51,210 nt of DNA from Ilumatobacteraceae bacterium (lineage in GTDB: Bacteria; Actinomycetota; Acidimicrobiia; Acidimicrobiales; Iamiaceae): NCBI GenBank assembly GCA_025463265.1, contig JAOBWH010000167.1:1-51210 (forward strand), in the 5' to 3' direction. Position 1 is the first letter of the stretch, and the number at the start of each line of letters is the position of its first letter. Shown here in pieces: positions 8,576 to 17,277 of the stretch. The position numbers were made by a program, and so were the translations under genes. The notes below the pieces were generated by a model. The model was not told the origin of the DNA, did no database searches, and worked only from the letters and a program-made list of their open reading frames with translations.

Positions 8576-9345
8576 GCGTGGGTTCCGCCATCGATGCGGA
8601 TGCACTCGCCGGTGATGTGCTTGCCGTCGTCGGACAGCAGCAGGGCCACCACCGAAGCGACGTCCTGCGGATCGCCGAAGCCGGTGGGCGACATGATGCG
8701 CCGCACGAGCTTGCTCTCGTCCTTGGTGATGTCGTCGGGGAAGGAGACGTTCGAGGTGATGCCGCTGTGGACGCTGCCGGGCGCGACGCAGTTCGCCCGC
8801 ACCGGCACCTTGCAGTACTCCACCGCCAGGGTCTGGGTGAACGACCAGATCGCGCCCTTCGACGCGGCGTACGCCGCCATCCACGGGTGGCCGAAGGAGC
8901 TGGAGGTGGAGGCTGCGTTCACGATGGCGCCCTTGGACTCCATCAGGTGGGGGAGGGCCTCGCGGCACATGAGGAAGGTGCCGGTGAGGTTCACGGCCAG
9001 GATCTGGTTCCAGCTGTCCAGGCTGCACTCGTGGGTGCGGCCCGAGCGCAGCATCCCGGCGATGTTGGCGATGCCGTCGAGGCGGCCCCAGGCCTCCACC
9101 GCCGTCTCGACCGTGTTGGCGGCATCGGCCTCGCGGCTGATGTCGGCCACGTGCGTGATGCACTCGCCACCGCCCTCGGCGACCTCGTTGGCGGTCTCCA
9201 GTGTCTCGGTCAGACCTTCCTGGTTGATGTCCGACGCGAGGACCTTGGCCCCCTCGCTCGCCAGGCGGACCGCAGTGGCCTGACCGATGCCCGAGGCGGC
9301 CCCGGTGACGATGACGACACGATCTGACAGGCGTTCCAGCGACAT
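8572..9345 (-). CDS. SDR family NAD(P)-dependent oxidoreductase
   Basis: 257 residues. Rossmann motif [12 protein letters not shown] at about residues 14-25; NAASTSSS with catalytic Ser, and YAASK with catalytic Tyr and Lys near residues 151-155; C-terminal GGTHA. This is a complete classical SDR that oxidises or reduces an alcohol/ketone. It heads a two-gene operon with the LLM oxidoreductase. Its ATG lies exactly six bases after a TAGTCT -10 element (minus strand), implying a leaderless transcript, and the promoter overlaps a 14-bp TetR-type (KstR-like) inverted repeat at 9356-9369. Confidence 0.9.
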   Translation of the reverse strand: MSLERLSDRVVIVTGAASGIGQATAVRLASEGAKVLASDINQEGLTETLETANEVAEGGGECITHVADISREADAANTVETAVEAWGRLDGIANIAGMLRSGRTHECSLDSWNQILAVNLTGTFLMCREALPHLMESKGAIVNAASTSSSFGHPWMAAYAASKGAIWSFTQTLAVEYCKVPVRANCVAPGSVHSGITSNVSFPDDITKDESKLVRRIMSPTGFGDPQDVASVVALLLSDDGKHITGECIRIDGGTHA

Positions 9346-9351
9346 GCCCGC

Positions 9352-9357
9352 AGACTA
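9352..9357 (-). promoter_or_regulatory. -10 element of SDR-LLM operon (leaderless)
   Basis: TAGTCT on the minus strand, six bases before the ATG at 9345. This spacing places transcription initiation at or next to the start codon. Confidence 0.5.
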
Positions 9358-9369
9358 GAACACGTTTCA
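9356..9369. promoter_or_regulatory. KstR-like operator (T-NN-AAC-NN-GTT-NN-A)
   Basis: TAGAACACGTTTCA matches every fixed position of the published mycobacterial KstR consensus TnnAACnnGTTnnA. It lies between the divergent SDR operon and ahcY and touches the SDR -10 element, a repressor position. Other TetR regulators bind similar sites, so assignment to KstR is inference. Confidence 0.45.
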
Positions 9370-9432
9370 GTTTTGGGCTCGATCCGGGTGCGGACCCTCC
9401 TCGGGGCGGCCGGATCGGCTACCATCACCAGC

Positions 9433-9479
9433 GGCCTCCGGGCCACCGGAAGGGCTGTCATGGGTGAGCCAGCAGGCTC
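9433..9479 (+). other. two small hairpins in the ahcY leader
   Basis: The 225-base gap before ahcY contains GGCC-TCCG-GGCC (9433-9444) and GAGCC-AGCA-GGCTC (9466-9479). They would lie in the 5' untranslated region if transcription starts after the TACCAT element at 9420-9425. No known SAM or SAH riboswitch core could be matched. Confidence 0.3.
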
Positions 9480-9570
9480 CAGCTCCGCCACCACAAACCC
9501 GATCGCCCTTCGCCGCGCCACCCTGGCGCACGCGCTGCGATCCCGAATCCACCACGTGGAGGAGACCCCC

Positions 9571-11019
<1,449 letters not shown>

Positions 11020-11066
11020 CCGGCTTCGCCCGCCCCGCACGTTTCTCGGTGTTGGGCGGGTCAGGG

Positions 11067-11105
11067 CGCGGAGAACCCGGGTCCCCTGGACCCGGGTTCT
11101 CCGCG
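11067..11105 (+). terminator. 18-bp perfect hairpin after ahcY
   Basis: Arms at 11067-11084 and 11088-11105 are perfectly complementary over 18 bp with a 3-base loop (CCT), 47 bases after the ahcY stop. No T run follows. It is the strongest hairpin in the window. Confidence 0.85.
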
Positions 11106-11157
11106 TCCGGATGCCTCTGATGGGTCGCATCGCTGGTCAGGAGGCCGTCGCTGTTCG

Positions 11158-11163
11158 TACGTT
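11158..11163 (+). promoter_or_regulatory. -10 element of the RadC-like gene
   Basis: TACGTT seven bases before ATG 11171. It supports that start over the ATG at 11111, which sits only five bases after the ahcY terminator and lacks a ribosome binding site. Confidence 0.45.
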
Positions 11164-11170
11164 CCGTCTG

Positions 11171-11863
11171 ATGGGTGAGCGGCTGTCGGAGTTGGCGGAG
11201 CACGAGCGGCCTCGGGAGCGGCTGGCCGAGCACGGGCCCGAGGCGCTTCGAGACGCCGAGCTGGTGGCGCTGGTGCTGCGGCACGGGCACGCCGGTGCCT
11301 CCGCGCTGGAGGTGGCCGAGCGGCTCCTCAAGGACTACGGCGGACTGGTCGGCCTCGCCGCGGCCCGGACCGCCGATCTCGAGCGGCGCGCGGGCATGGG
11401 GCCGGCACTGGGCGGATCGGTGGTGGCCGCCTGCCAGCTGGCGGTGCGGATCCGCGCCGAGGAGGAGCGGGTGCCGCTGGTCCGGTCCGTGATCGACGTC
11501 GCCGACCTGGCGATCCCGCTGCTCCAGCACTGCCGGACGCACCGGGTGGTGGCGTTCGTGGTCGACGGGTCGGCCCAGCTGCGCCGGGCGGTCACCATCG
11601 CCGACGACGGCATCGCCCTGTCGCCGGTCCTGGTGCGAGAGGTCCTCACCACGGTGCTCCACCACGGCGGCGGCGCGGTCGCGCTGGCGAGCAGCCACCC
11701 CGACGGGGACGCGGCGCCCACCGAGGTCGACCGCCTGGTCGCCGATGGGGTCGCCACCGGCGCCCGATCCGTCGGTCTCGGCTTCATCGGGGCCGTGACC
11801 GTGGCCGGGCGGCTCTGGGAGGAGGTCCCCGTGCCGGCTCCCCCGGCGTCCACCCCCGGTTGA
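11171..11863 (+). CDS. RadC-family (JAB/MPN) protein with degraded metal motif
   Basis: 230 residues from ATG 11171. The N-terminal helix-hairpin-helix-like part matches RadC closely: ERPRERLAEHGPEALRDAELVALVLRHG near residues 12-39 and AGMGPALGGSVVAACQLAVRI. The C-terminal JAB domain keeps SPVLVREV and the D of PTEVD. However, the HNHPSGD signature reads SSHPDGD, so the first zinc-binding His is Ser, and the usual VLDHLIIG end reads SVGLGFIGAVTVAG. Metal binding is therefore doubtful. RadC proteins were once linked to DNA repair but their activity is unproven. An alternative start at 11111 adds 20 residues. Confidence 0.8.
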   Translation: MGERLSELAEHERPRERLAEHGPEALRDAELVALVLRHGHAGASALEVAERLLKDYGGLVGLAAARTADLERRAGMGPALGGSVVAACQLAVRIRAEEERVPLVRSVIDVADLAIPLLQHCRTHRVVAFVVDGSAQLRRAVTIADDGIALSPVLVREVLTTVLHHGGGAVALASSHPDGDAAPTEVDRLVADGVATGARSVGLGFIGAVTVAGRLWEEVPVPAPPASTPG

Positions 11864-11887
11864 CCGTTCAGCGGGGACCCCTCCTGG

Positions 11888-13489
11888 TCATGTCTCGAGA
11901 CGGACGACGCCGGGCTCGGTGACCGTCTGGGCGATCACGGTGGTGGTGGGGACCCGCAGGAGGGTCGGGACCTCGTCGTTGATGGCTCGCGCCTCGCCCC
12001 ACACGGGAGCGAAGCCGGCCCGCGCCAGTCGGTCGACGGCGGCGCGCAGGGGCAGGCCGGTCACGTCGGGGGGCTCACCGGTCGGTGGCGGCAGGATCGT
12101 GATCTTCTCGGTCGCGAGCTCGATGGCCCGGTCCGTGCGTTCCGCGAACGTGGCGCCGTCGCCGTACACACCGACCTCGAGGAAGCGGCAGAGGCCGGGC
12201 AGCCCGGTGTCGTACACGAGGTGCGGGCCGTTGAGGTCTTCGTCGTGCATCAGCGCCGGCCGACCGTTGATCGTGATGCGGTGGGCGTTCCTCTGCTCGA
12301 AGGACGGCTCGGCCTCTGCCGTGATCCGGGAACCGCCGGTGACGTTGGGCCAGCTGACCTGCGCGTGGATGCCCGCAGGGAACGGCTTCTCGGTCCACGA
12401 GACGATGGCGCCGGGCTCCTCGGTGGAGGGCGTGCCCATCTCGGCGTCCACGACGAGGCGGCCCATGGGGCAGGCGATCGGGGTCCCGGGCACGGGGAAC
12501 CCGGGCTGGTCGGTGGCGAGCGTGACGACCGTTCCCGCAGCGGTCGTGGTCCCCGCGGCCGGTTCCTGGACCGTCACCGGCGTGGCATCCGAGGCGACGT
12601 AGCTCCAGGTCCAGTCGGGGATGAGGCCGGCGCGGGCGAGTGCGTCCTGGGCCTCGGCCCGGCTCATCCCGGTCACGGCGGGCACCGTCACGCCGCCAGG
12701 AGGATCGACGATCCGGACCGCCTCGGCGATGGTGCGGGCGGTGGTCCGCTCGATCGCCGCGCCATCCTCGTCGGGACCCTCCACGAGCAGGTCGTACTCG
12801 TGGCACGGCACGTTGGTGTCGGGGTCGCGCTCGTGATCGCGGTCGTCGACGCGGGCGAGGGTGGGTCCCCGGGTGAACGTGACGAGCATCCCGCCTCGAT
12901 CGAGCTCGTCGGAGCGGCTCCGCCCCCGGTCGGTCATCGGCACGTCGTGGAACATCCCCGGGTACTGGAGCCGCACCGTCTGGCCGTCCTGCTCCCAGGT
13001 GAGCTCGTAGGGGCCGGATGAGTCCGCGGTGGCATCCACGCCTGGGTCGGGTACCAGGGTCGGTTGCACGGGAAGCCGGCTGACGTCAAGCAGGGCGGGC
13101 GGGCACAGGAGGAGGTGGCTGCTCGTGGGCACCGGGGTCTCCTTCGGGCCGTGGTCGGGCTCGGTCGACGTGGTGGTGCCGGTGCCGGCGTGGAGGTCTT
13201 CGCCAGGGTCGTCGCCTCCGGTGGCCACGAGCACCGCTCCGGCGGTGAGGACGAGGATGGCGACGATCGCGGCAGCCACCAGGACCCGGGGGGTCGAGCG
13301 GTGCAGGGCCGGGAGCCCATGGCCGGGCGCGTCGGGGAGCGGCGGTGGATGGCCGGCGGCCCGGGCGAGGTGGTCGAAGCCTCGGCGCAGCCGCTCGTCG
13401 AGGCCATCGGTCGATCCGCTCGAGCCGCTGAGGTCGCTCGAGCCGGTGGGGTCGCTCGATCTGGTGGGGTCGATCGGTTCGTCGGTCAC
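11888..13489 (-). CDS. PASTA-domain membrane protein, possible anti-sigma/sensor partner of the adjacent ECF sigma factor
   Basis: 533 residues from GTG 13489, which overlaps the sigma-factor stop (GTGA). The N-terminal 67 residues are cytoplasmic by prediction: a Ser/Asp/Thr-rich repeat section, then a short charged helix (DERLRRGFDHLARAAG). One membrane helix at about 69-90 is followed by an external Thr-rich linker, an unassigned beta-rich region, a PASTA domain at about 267-326 (VPAVTGMSRAEAQDALARAGL), a second unassigned region and a C-terminal PASTA domain at about 467-533. PASTA domains bind peptidoglycan fragments in Stk/PknB kinases and PBPs. No zinc anti-sigma (ZAS) motif is present. 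The role as a cell-wall-sensing anti-sigma factor is inferred from topology and coupling. Confidence 0.75.
   Translation of the reverse strand: MTDEPIDPTRSSDPTGSSDLSGSSGSTDGLDERLRRGFDHLARAAGHPPPLPDAPGHGLPALHRSTPRVLVAAAIVAILVLTAGAVLVATGGDDPGEDLHAGTGTTTSTEPDHGPKETPVPTSSHLLLCPPALLDVSRLPVQPTLVPDPGVDATADSSGPYELTWEQDGQTVRLQYPGMFHDVPMTDRGRSRSDELDRGGMLVTFTRGPTLARVDDRDHERDPDTNVPCHEYDLLVEGPDEDGAAIERTTARTIAEAVRIVDPPGGVTVPAVTGMSRAEAQDALARAGLIPDWTWSYVASDATPVTVQEPAAGTTTAAGTVVTLATDQPGFPVPGTPIACPMGRLVVDAEMGTPSTEEPGAIVSWTEKPFPAGIHAQVSWPNVTGGSRITAEAEPSFEQRNAHRITINGRPALMHDEDLNGPHLVYDTGLPGLCRFLEVGVYGDGATFAERTDRAIELATEKITILPPPTGEPPDVTGLPLRAAVDRLARAGFAPVWGEARAINDEVPTLLRVPTTTVIAQTVTEPGVVRLET
13412..13472 (-). repeat. 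short imperfect tandem repeat encoding SSDPTG-like units
   Basis: Repeated TCGCTCGA-type units of about 18 bases on the plus strand encode the successive Ser-Asp/Ser-Gly units near residues 11-27 of the PASTA protein, a low-complexity cytoplasmic linker. Confidence 0.5.
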
Positions 13490-13992
13490 AGGAGTCCCTT
13501 TCGCAGCGTCGATCGCGCCCGGGCGAGGTACTTGCGGACCGAGCCCTCGGAGATGCCGAGCTCGGCCGCGACCCCGGCCGGCGTGAGGTCCGCCCAATAG
13601 GTGAGGAAGGTGACGGCTCGCTGCTGCACGGGGAGGCGGGCGAGCGCGGCCAGCAGGTCTGGATCCGGGTCGCCGTCGGGGCGGGTGGTCTCGTCTCGGC
13701 CGGCGTAGCGGGCCTCGCGTGCGCTGCGCCGCATCGCCGAGCGGTGGCCGGCGCGCACCTCGTTGACCACGGCTCGGGTGAGGTAGGCGCCGGGGTTGGC
13801 CACGGTGCGCCAGCCCGGGCTGGTGAACGAGCGCAGGACGGCGTTCGCCACCACGTCGTCGGCGTCGGAGGGCCCGGCCAGGGCCGCCGCCAGGGCGAGC
13901 AGGCGCGGTGCGTGGGCCTCGTACAGCGCAACGTCCTCTGGGGGCCATCCCAGGGGTGGGGCATCCGCCGCCGGCTCCGTCATCACACCCAT
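13486..13992 (-). CDS. ECF (SigE/SigM-like) RNA polymerase sigma factor
   Basis: 168 residues, the usual length of an ECF factor with only regions sigma-2 and sigma-4. Sigma-2 is at about residues 22-90 (YEAHAPRLLALAAALAG, DADDVVANAVLRSF, AYLTRAVVNEVRAGHR). Sigma-4 is at about 115-168 with LPVQQRAVTFLTYWADLTPAGVA and the helix-turn-helix GISEGSVRKYLARA. It should direct RNA polymerase to a small regulon. The ATG at 13983 is an alternative start. Its stop overlaps the GTG of the PASTA protein, the coupling usual for sigma/anti-sigma pairs. No clear autoregulated -35/-10 pair could be identified. Confidence 0.88.
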   Translation of the reverse strand: MGVMTEPAADAPPLGWPPEDVALYEAHAPRLLALAAALAGPSDADDVVANAVLRSFTSPGWRTVANPGAYLTRAVVNEVRAGHRSAMRRSAREARYAGRDETTRPDGDPDPDLLAALARLPVQQRAVTFLTYWADLTPAGVAAELGISEGSVRKYLARARSTLRKGLL

Positions 13993-14052
13993 GAGAGTCC
14001 ACCGACCGGCCCCACGGGTGTCTCGGCTGTCAGGAATCCCGTGCGGCGCCGG

Positions 14053-14412
14053 TCAGCAGGTCTCGGGCTCCGGGAGGCAGCTGTTCGCGACGGTCACGAC
14101 CTGGCTGGTGGCGCCGTCGACGAACTGATCGCCCGCAAGGTCGTCCGAGGCGGCATCGGGATGGCAGGTGCCCGTCCTCGGGTTGCCCCACACGGTGACC
14201 TGCTCCAGTCCGGAGCCCGCAGGGTCGGGGGCCAGTTCGACCTCGATCTCCTCTGCGCACTCCACCGTGAAGACCACGGTGCCGTGCGGGCGCTCGGCCT
14301 GCTGGATCGCCAGGGCCACGTGGTCCTCGCCGCCGCCGCACCCGGTGAGCGCCAGGGCCGCCACCACCGCCGTCGCCGCCAGGGCGACGAGGCGACGAAC
14401 GAGCGGGTGCAT
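14053..14412 (-). CDS. small hypothetical lipoprotein
   Basis: 119 residues from ATG 14412. The signal MHPLVRRLVALAATAVVAALALTGC has a clear lipobox (LTGC, lipid Cys 25). The mature part has four further Cys (VECAEE, GTCHPD, NSCLP, ETC at the end), probably two disulfides, and an acidic beta-rich look; no family recognised. The frame extends 22 codons further upstream but a TACGCT -10 element ends exactly six bases before ATG 14412, implying a leaderless transcript and fixing the start. It is divergent from the thiolase gene and reads toward the sigma operon. Confidence 0.75.
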   Translation of the reverse strand: MHPLVRRLVALAATAVVAALALTGCGGGEDHVALAIQQAERPHGTVVFTVECAEEIEVELAPDPAGSGLEQVTVWGNPRTGTCHPDAASDDLAGDQFVDGATSQVVTVANSCLPEPETC

Positions 14413-14418
14413 CCGCCC

Positions 14419-14424
14419 AGCGTA
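14419..14424 (-). promoter_or_regulatory. -10 element of the small lipoprotein gene (leaderless)
   Basis: TACGCT on the minus strand, six bases before ATG 14412. Confidence 0.5.
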
Positions 14425-14453
14425 GGAGCGGGCGGGTGCGGCCCCGAGGCCGG

Positions 14454-14459
14454 TACGCT
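14454..14459 (+). promoter_or_regulatory. possible -10 element of thiolase operon
   Basis: TACGCT; initiation about seven bases downstream would give a leader of roughly 45 bases with the AGCAGGGA ribosome binding region before ATG 14511. Confidence 0.35.
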
Positions 14460-14510
14460 TCGACGTGACCGAGGGCACATCGCGTCGGACGCCGCAGCAG
14501 GGATGGGTCG

Positions 14511-15743
14511 ATGGGGCAGCAGGGGATCTGGGTGCTGGGCGGGTACCGGAGCGACTTCGCCCGGAACCTGACGCGGGAAGGCATCGCGTTCGACGGGCTC
14601 ACCGCCGAGACCGTGCGAGGCACGCTCGCCGACGCCCGGGTGCGGGCCGCCGACATCGGCACCGTCCACGTGGGCAACGCGTTCGGCCAGCTGTTCACCG
14701 GCCAGGGCCACCTCGGCGCCATGCCCGCCACGGTGGACGAGGACCTCTGGGGGCGGCCCGCCGCCCGGCACGAGGCCGCGTGCGCGTCCGGGAGCATCGC
14801 CATCCTGGCGGCGATGGCCGAGCTGGAGGCCGGTCGCTACGACACCGCGCTGGTGATCGGCGTGGAGCTGGAGCGCACGGTCCCCGGGGACACGGCCGCC
14901 CAGCACCTCGGGGCGGCCAGCTGGATCGGCCACGAGGGGGCACCGAAGTACGTGTGGCCCCAGGCGTTCTCCGACGTGGCCGACGAGTACGACCGCCGCT
15001 ACGGCCTCGACGACCAGCACCTCCACGCCTTCGCCGAGCTGGCGATGCGCAACGCCAAGGACAACCCTGCGGCGCAGACGCGGGACTGGCACGTCGGCGA
15101 GGCGAGCTTCTCCGACGATGACGAGGTGAACCCGGTGGTGTCGGGCCGCACCCGCCGCACCGACTGCAGCCAGGTCACCGACGGGGGAGCGGGCGTGGTG
15201 CTCGCCACCGACGCCTGGGTGCGCGACCACCCCGGGTCGGTCGCCGGCGGGCGGGGGGCCCGCATCACCGGCTGGGGCCACCGGACCGTGGGCCTGCCCC
15301 TCGCAGCCAAGCTCGAGCGCAGCCGGGACGAGAGCCACGTCATGCCCCACGTGCGCGATGCCTTCGCCGATGCGATCGGCCGGGCCGGCCTGGGCTCGGT
15401 CGACGACCTGGGCGCGGTCGAGGTGCACGACTGCTTCACCGCATCGGGGTACCTCGCCATCGACCACACGGGCATCACCGGCCCGGGCGAGTCGTGGAAG
15501 GCCATCGAGTCCGGCGACATCGAGCGCACCGGCCGCATCCCCGTGAACCCCGGCGGCGGGCTCATCGGCGGCGGCCACCCGGTGGGCGCCACGGGCGTGC
15601 GGATGGCCGTCGACGCCCTGCGCCAGGTGACCGGCACCGCCGGCGCCACCCAGGTCGAAGGCGCCCACCGGGTCGGCACCCTCAACATCGGCGGAAGCAC
15701 CGCGACCACCTGTTCGCTCATCCTCGAAGGAGCCCCCGCATGA
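14511..15743 (+). CDS. thiolase family protein (acetyl-CoA acetyltransferase-like)
   Basis: 410 residues. The acyl-accepting Cys is in HEAACASGS near residue 87; the C-terminal thiolase signature NPGGGLIGGGHPVGATGVR carries the catalytic His, and VEVHDCFT is also present. It should cleave or condense 3-ketoacyl-CoA; the closest look is to actinobacterial SCP2/acetyl-CoA acetyltransferase-like proteins of lipid catabolism rather than to classical AtoB. No DUF35 partner is adjacent, unlike the second thiolase in this window. The last codon overlaps the carotenoid-oxygenase start as ATGA. Confidence 0.88.
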   Translation: MGQQGIWVLGGYRSDFARNLTREGIAFDGLTAETVRGTLADARVRAADIGTVHVGNAFGQLFTGQGHLGAMPATVDEDLWGRPAARHEAACASGSIAILAAMAELEAGRYDTALVIGVELERTVPGDTAAQHLGAASWIGHEGAPKYVWPQAFSDVADEYDRRYGLDDQHLHAFAELAMRNAKDNPAAQTRDWHVGEASFSDDDEVNPVVSGRTRRTDCSQVTDGGAGVVLATDAWVRDHPGSVAGGRGARITGWGHRTVGLPLAAKLERSRDESHVMPHVRDAFADAIGRAGLGSVDDLGAVEVHDCFTASGYLAIDHTGITGPGESWKAIESGDIERTGRIPVNPGGGLIGGGHPVGATGVRMAVDALRQVTGTAGATQVEGAHRVGTLNIGGSTATTCSLILEGAPA

Positions 15744-17209
15744 CCGCCACCGAGGTCGACCGGCTGCGGCGGACGCTGCCCGACGACGACGACCACCCGT
15801 ACCGCTCCGGGGCGTGGCGGCCGCAGGCCACCGAGTGGCGGGTGGACGACGTCGAGGTCGTCGAGGGCGCCATCCCGGCCGATCTCGACGGGCTGTACGT
15901 CCGCAACACCGAGAACCCGCTCCACGAGGCCATCTCGATGTACCACCCGTTCGACGGCGACGGCATGGTGCACGCCATCCGCTTCGCCGGAGGGCGGGCG
16001 AGCTACCGCAACCGCTTCGTGCGCACCGAAGGCCTGCTCGCCGAGCAGGAGACCGGCACCTCGCTGTGGGCCGGCCTGGCCGAGAACCCGAAGCGAGCGA
16101 TCCGCACCGACGGCCTGACCGCCAGGGGTGCGATGAAGGACGCCAGCAGCACCGACCTCGTGGTCCACAACGGCGAGGTGCTCACGTCGTTCTGGCAGTG
16201 CGGCGAGCTCTACCGCATGGACCCCGACACGCTCGACACGCTCGGCCCCACCCGGTGGGACGGCTGGTTCCCGGCCGAGGGCGTGAGCGCCCACACCAAG
16301 GTCGACGAGGCCACCGGGGAGCTGTTCTTCTTCAACTACGGAACCCAGTGGCCCTACCTCCACTTCGGCTGCGTCGACCGCACGGGGAAGCTCGCCCACT
16401 ACTCGCCGATCCCGCTGCCCGGCCCTCGCCTGCCCCACGACATGGCCATCACCGAGCACTTCGTCGTGCTCAACGACCTGCCGATGCACTGGGACGAGGA
16501 CCTGCTCCTCAAGGGCGTCCACGCCGTGCGCATGCACGACCAGCCGACCCGGCTCGCCGTCGTGCCCCGCCGGGGGACCGAGGAGGACGTGCAGTGGTTC
16601 GAGGCCGACCCCACCTACGTCCTCCACTGGACGAACGCGTACGAGGACGGCGATGACGTGGTGCTCGAAGGGTTCCACCAGGGCTGCCCCTCGCCCCGCA
16701 AGCCCGAGATCGGCGACGACATGTGGATGTACCGCTACCTGGCGCTGGACTGGATGGAGACGCGCCTGCACCGTTGGCGGCTGAACCGGCGGACCGGCGC
16801 GTGCACCGAGGAGCGGATGCGCGACGACTTCTCCGAGTTCGGGATCATCAACGGCCGCCACACCGGCCGGCGGCACCGCTACGTCTGGTCCGCCACGGGC
16901 AAGCCGGGCTGGTTCCTCTTCGACGGGTTCGTGCGCCACGACACCGAGACCGGAGCCGACGACGTGCTGCGCCTGCCCGACGGCGTCTACGGGTCCGAGG
17001 TCGGCGTGGCCCCCAGGGCGCACGCCACCGCCGAGGACGACGTGTACATCGTCACCTTCACCACCGATCCGGCGAACGAGCGCTCCGAGTGCCTCGTGCT
17101 CGACGGCCGCCGCATCAGCGACGGGCCCATCGCCCGGCTGCGCCTGCCCGAGCAGATCTCCAGCGGCACCCACGCCGCCTGGGCCCCGGGGAGCGCGCTC
17201 CCCACCTGA
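15740..17209 (+). CDS. carotenoid oxygenase (RPE65/CCD family)
   Basis: 489 residues from the ATG overlapping the thiolase stop; the longer frame upstream is inside the thiolase gene. All four iron-binding His of the seven-bladed propeller family are visible at residues 185 (SAHTKVD), 233 (PHDMAITEH), 296 (VLHWTN) and 478 (GTHAAW). The DGLYVRNTENP and HPFDGDGMVHA segments near the N-terminus are family hallmarks. Members split carotenoids, apocarotenoids or stilbenes at a double bond with O2. The substrate is not known; no carotenoid biosynthesis gene is in the window, so an apocarotenoid, stilbene or lignin-derived substrate is equally possible. Confidence 0.9.
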   Translation: MTATEVDRLRRTLPDDDDHPYRSGAWRPQATEWRVDDVEVVEGAIPADLDGLYVRNTENPLHEAISMYHPFDGDGMVHAIRFAGGRASYRNRFVRTEGLLAEQETGTSLWAGLAENPKRAIRTDGLTARGAMKDASSTDLVVHNGEVLTSFWQCGELYRMDPDTLDTLGPTRWDGWFPAEGVSAHTKVDEATGELFFFNYGTQWPYLHFGCVDRTGKLAHYSPIPLPGPRLPHDMAITEHFVVLNDLPMHWDEDLLLKGVHAVRMHDQPTRLAVVPRRGTEEDVQWFEADPTYVLHWTNAYEDGDDVVLEGFHQGCPSPRKPEIGDDMWMYRYLALDWMETRLHRWRLNRRTGACTEERMRDDFSEFGIINGRHTGRRHRYVWSATGKPGWFLFDGFVRHDTETGADDVLRLPDGVYGSEVGVAPRAHATAEDDVYIVTFTTDPANERSECLVLDGRRISDGPIARLRLPEQISSGTHAAWAPGSALPT

Positions 17210-17277
17210 CCCGCGGGTCAGGGGTTCAGTAGGGTGCCGCCACCGGCCGCACCCCCGCGGCCCAGAGCCACAGGGGA

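Noticed and set aside
9373-9570. SAM or SAH riboswitch in the ahcY leader, or an AhcY N-terminal extension from TTG 9373
   Set aside because: The GTCATGGGTGAGCCAGC stretch looks slightly like SAM-IV but the GGCAACC core and SAH-riboswitch core are absent. The extension is unconserved and ATG 9571 has a strong ribosome binding site.
11888-14002. A 704-residue sigma factor-PASTA fusion
   Set aside because: The N-terminal part of that frame is out of phase with the real sigma factor; the PASTA protein starts at GTG 13489.
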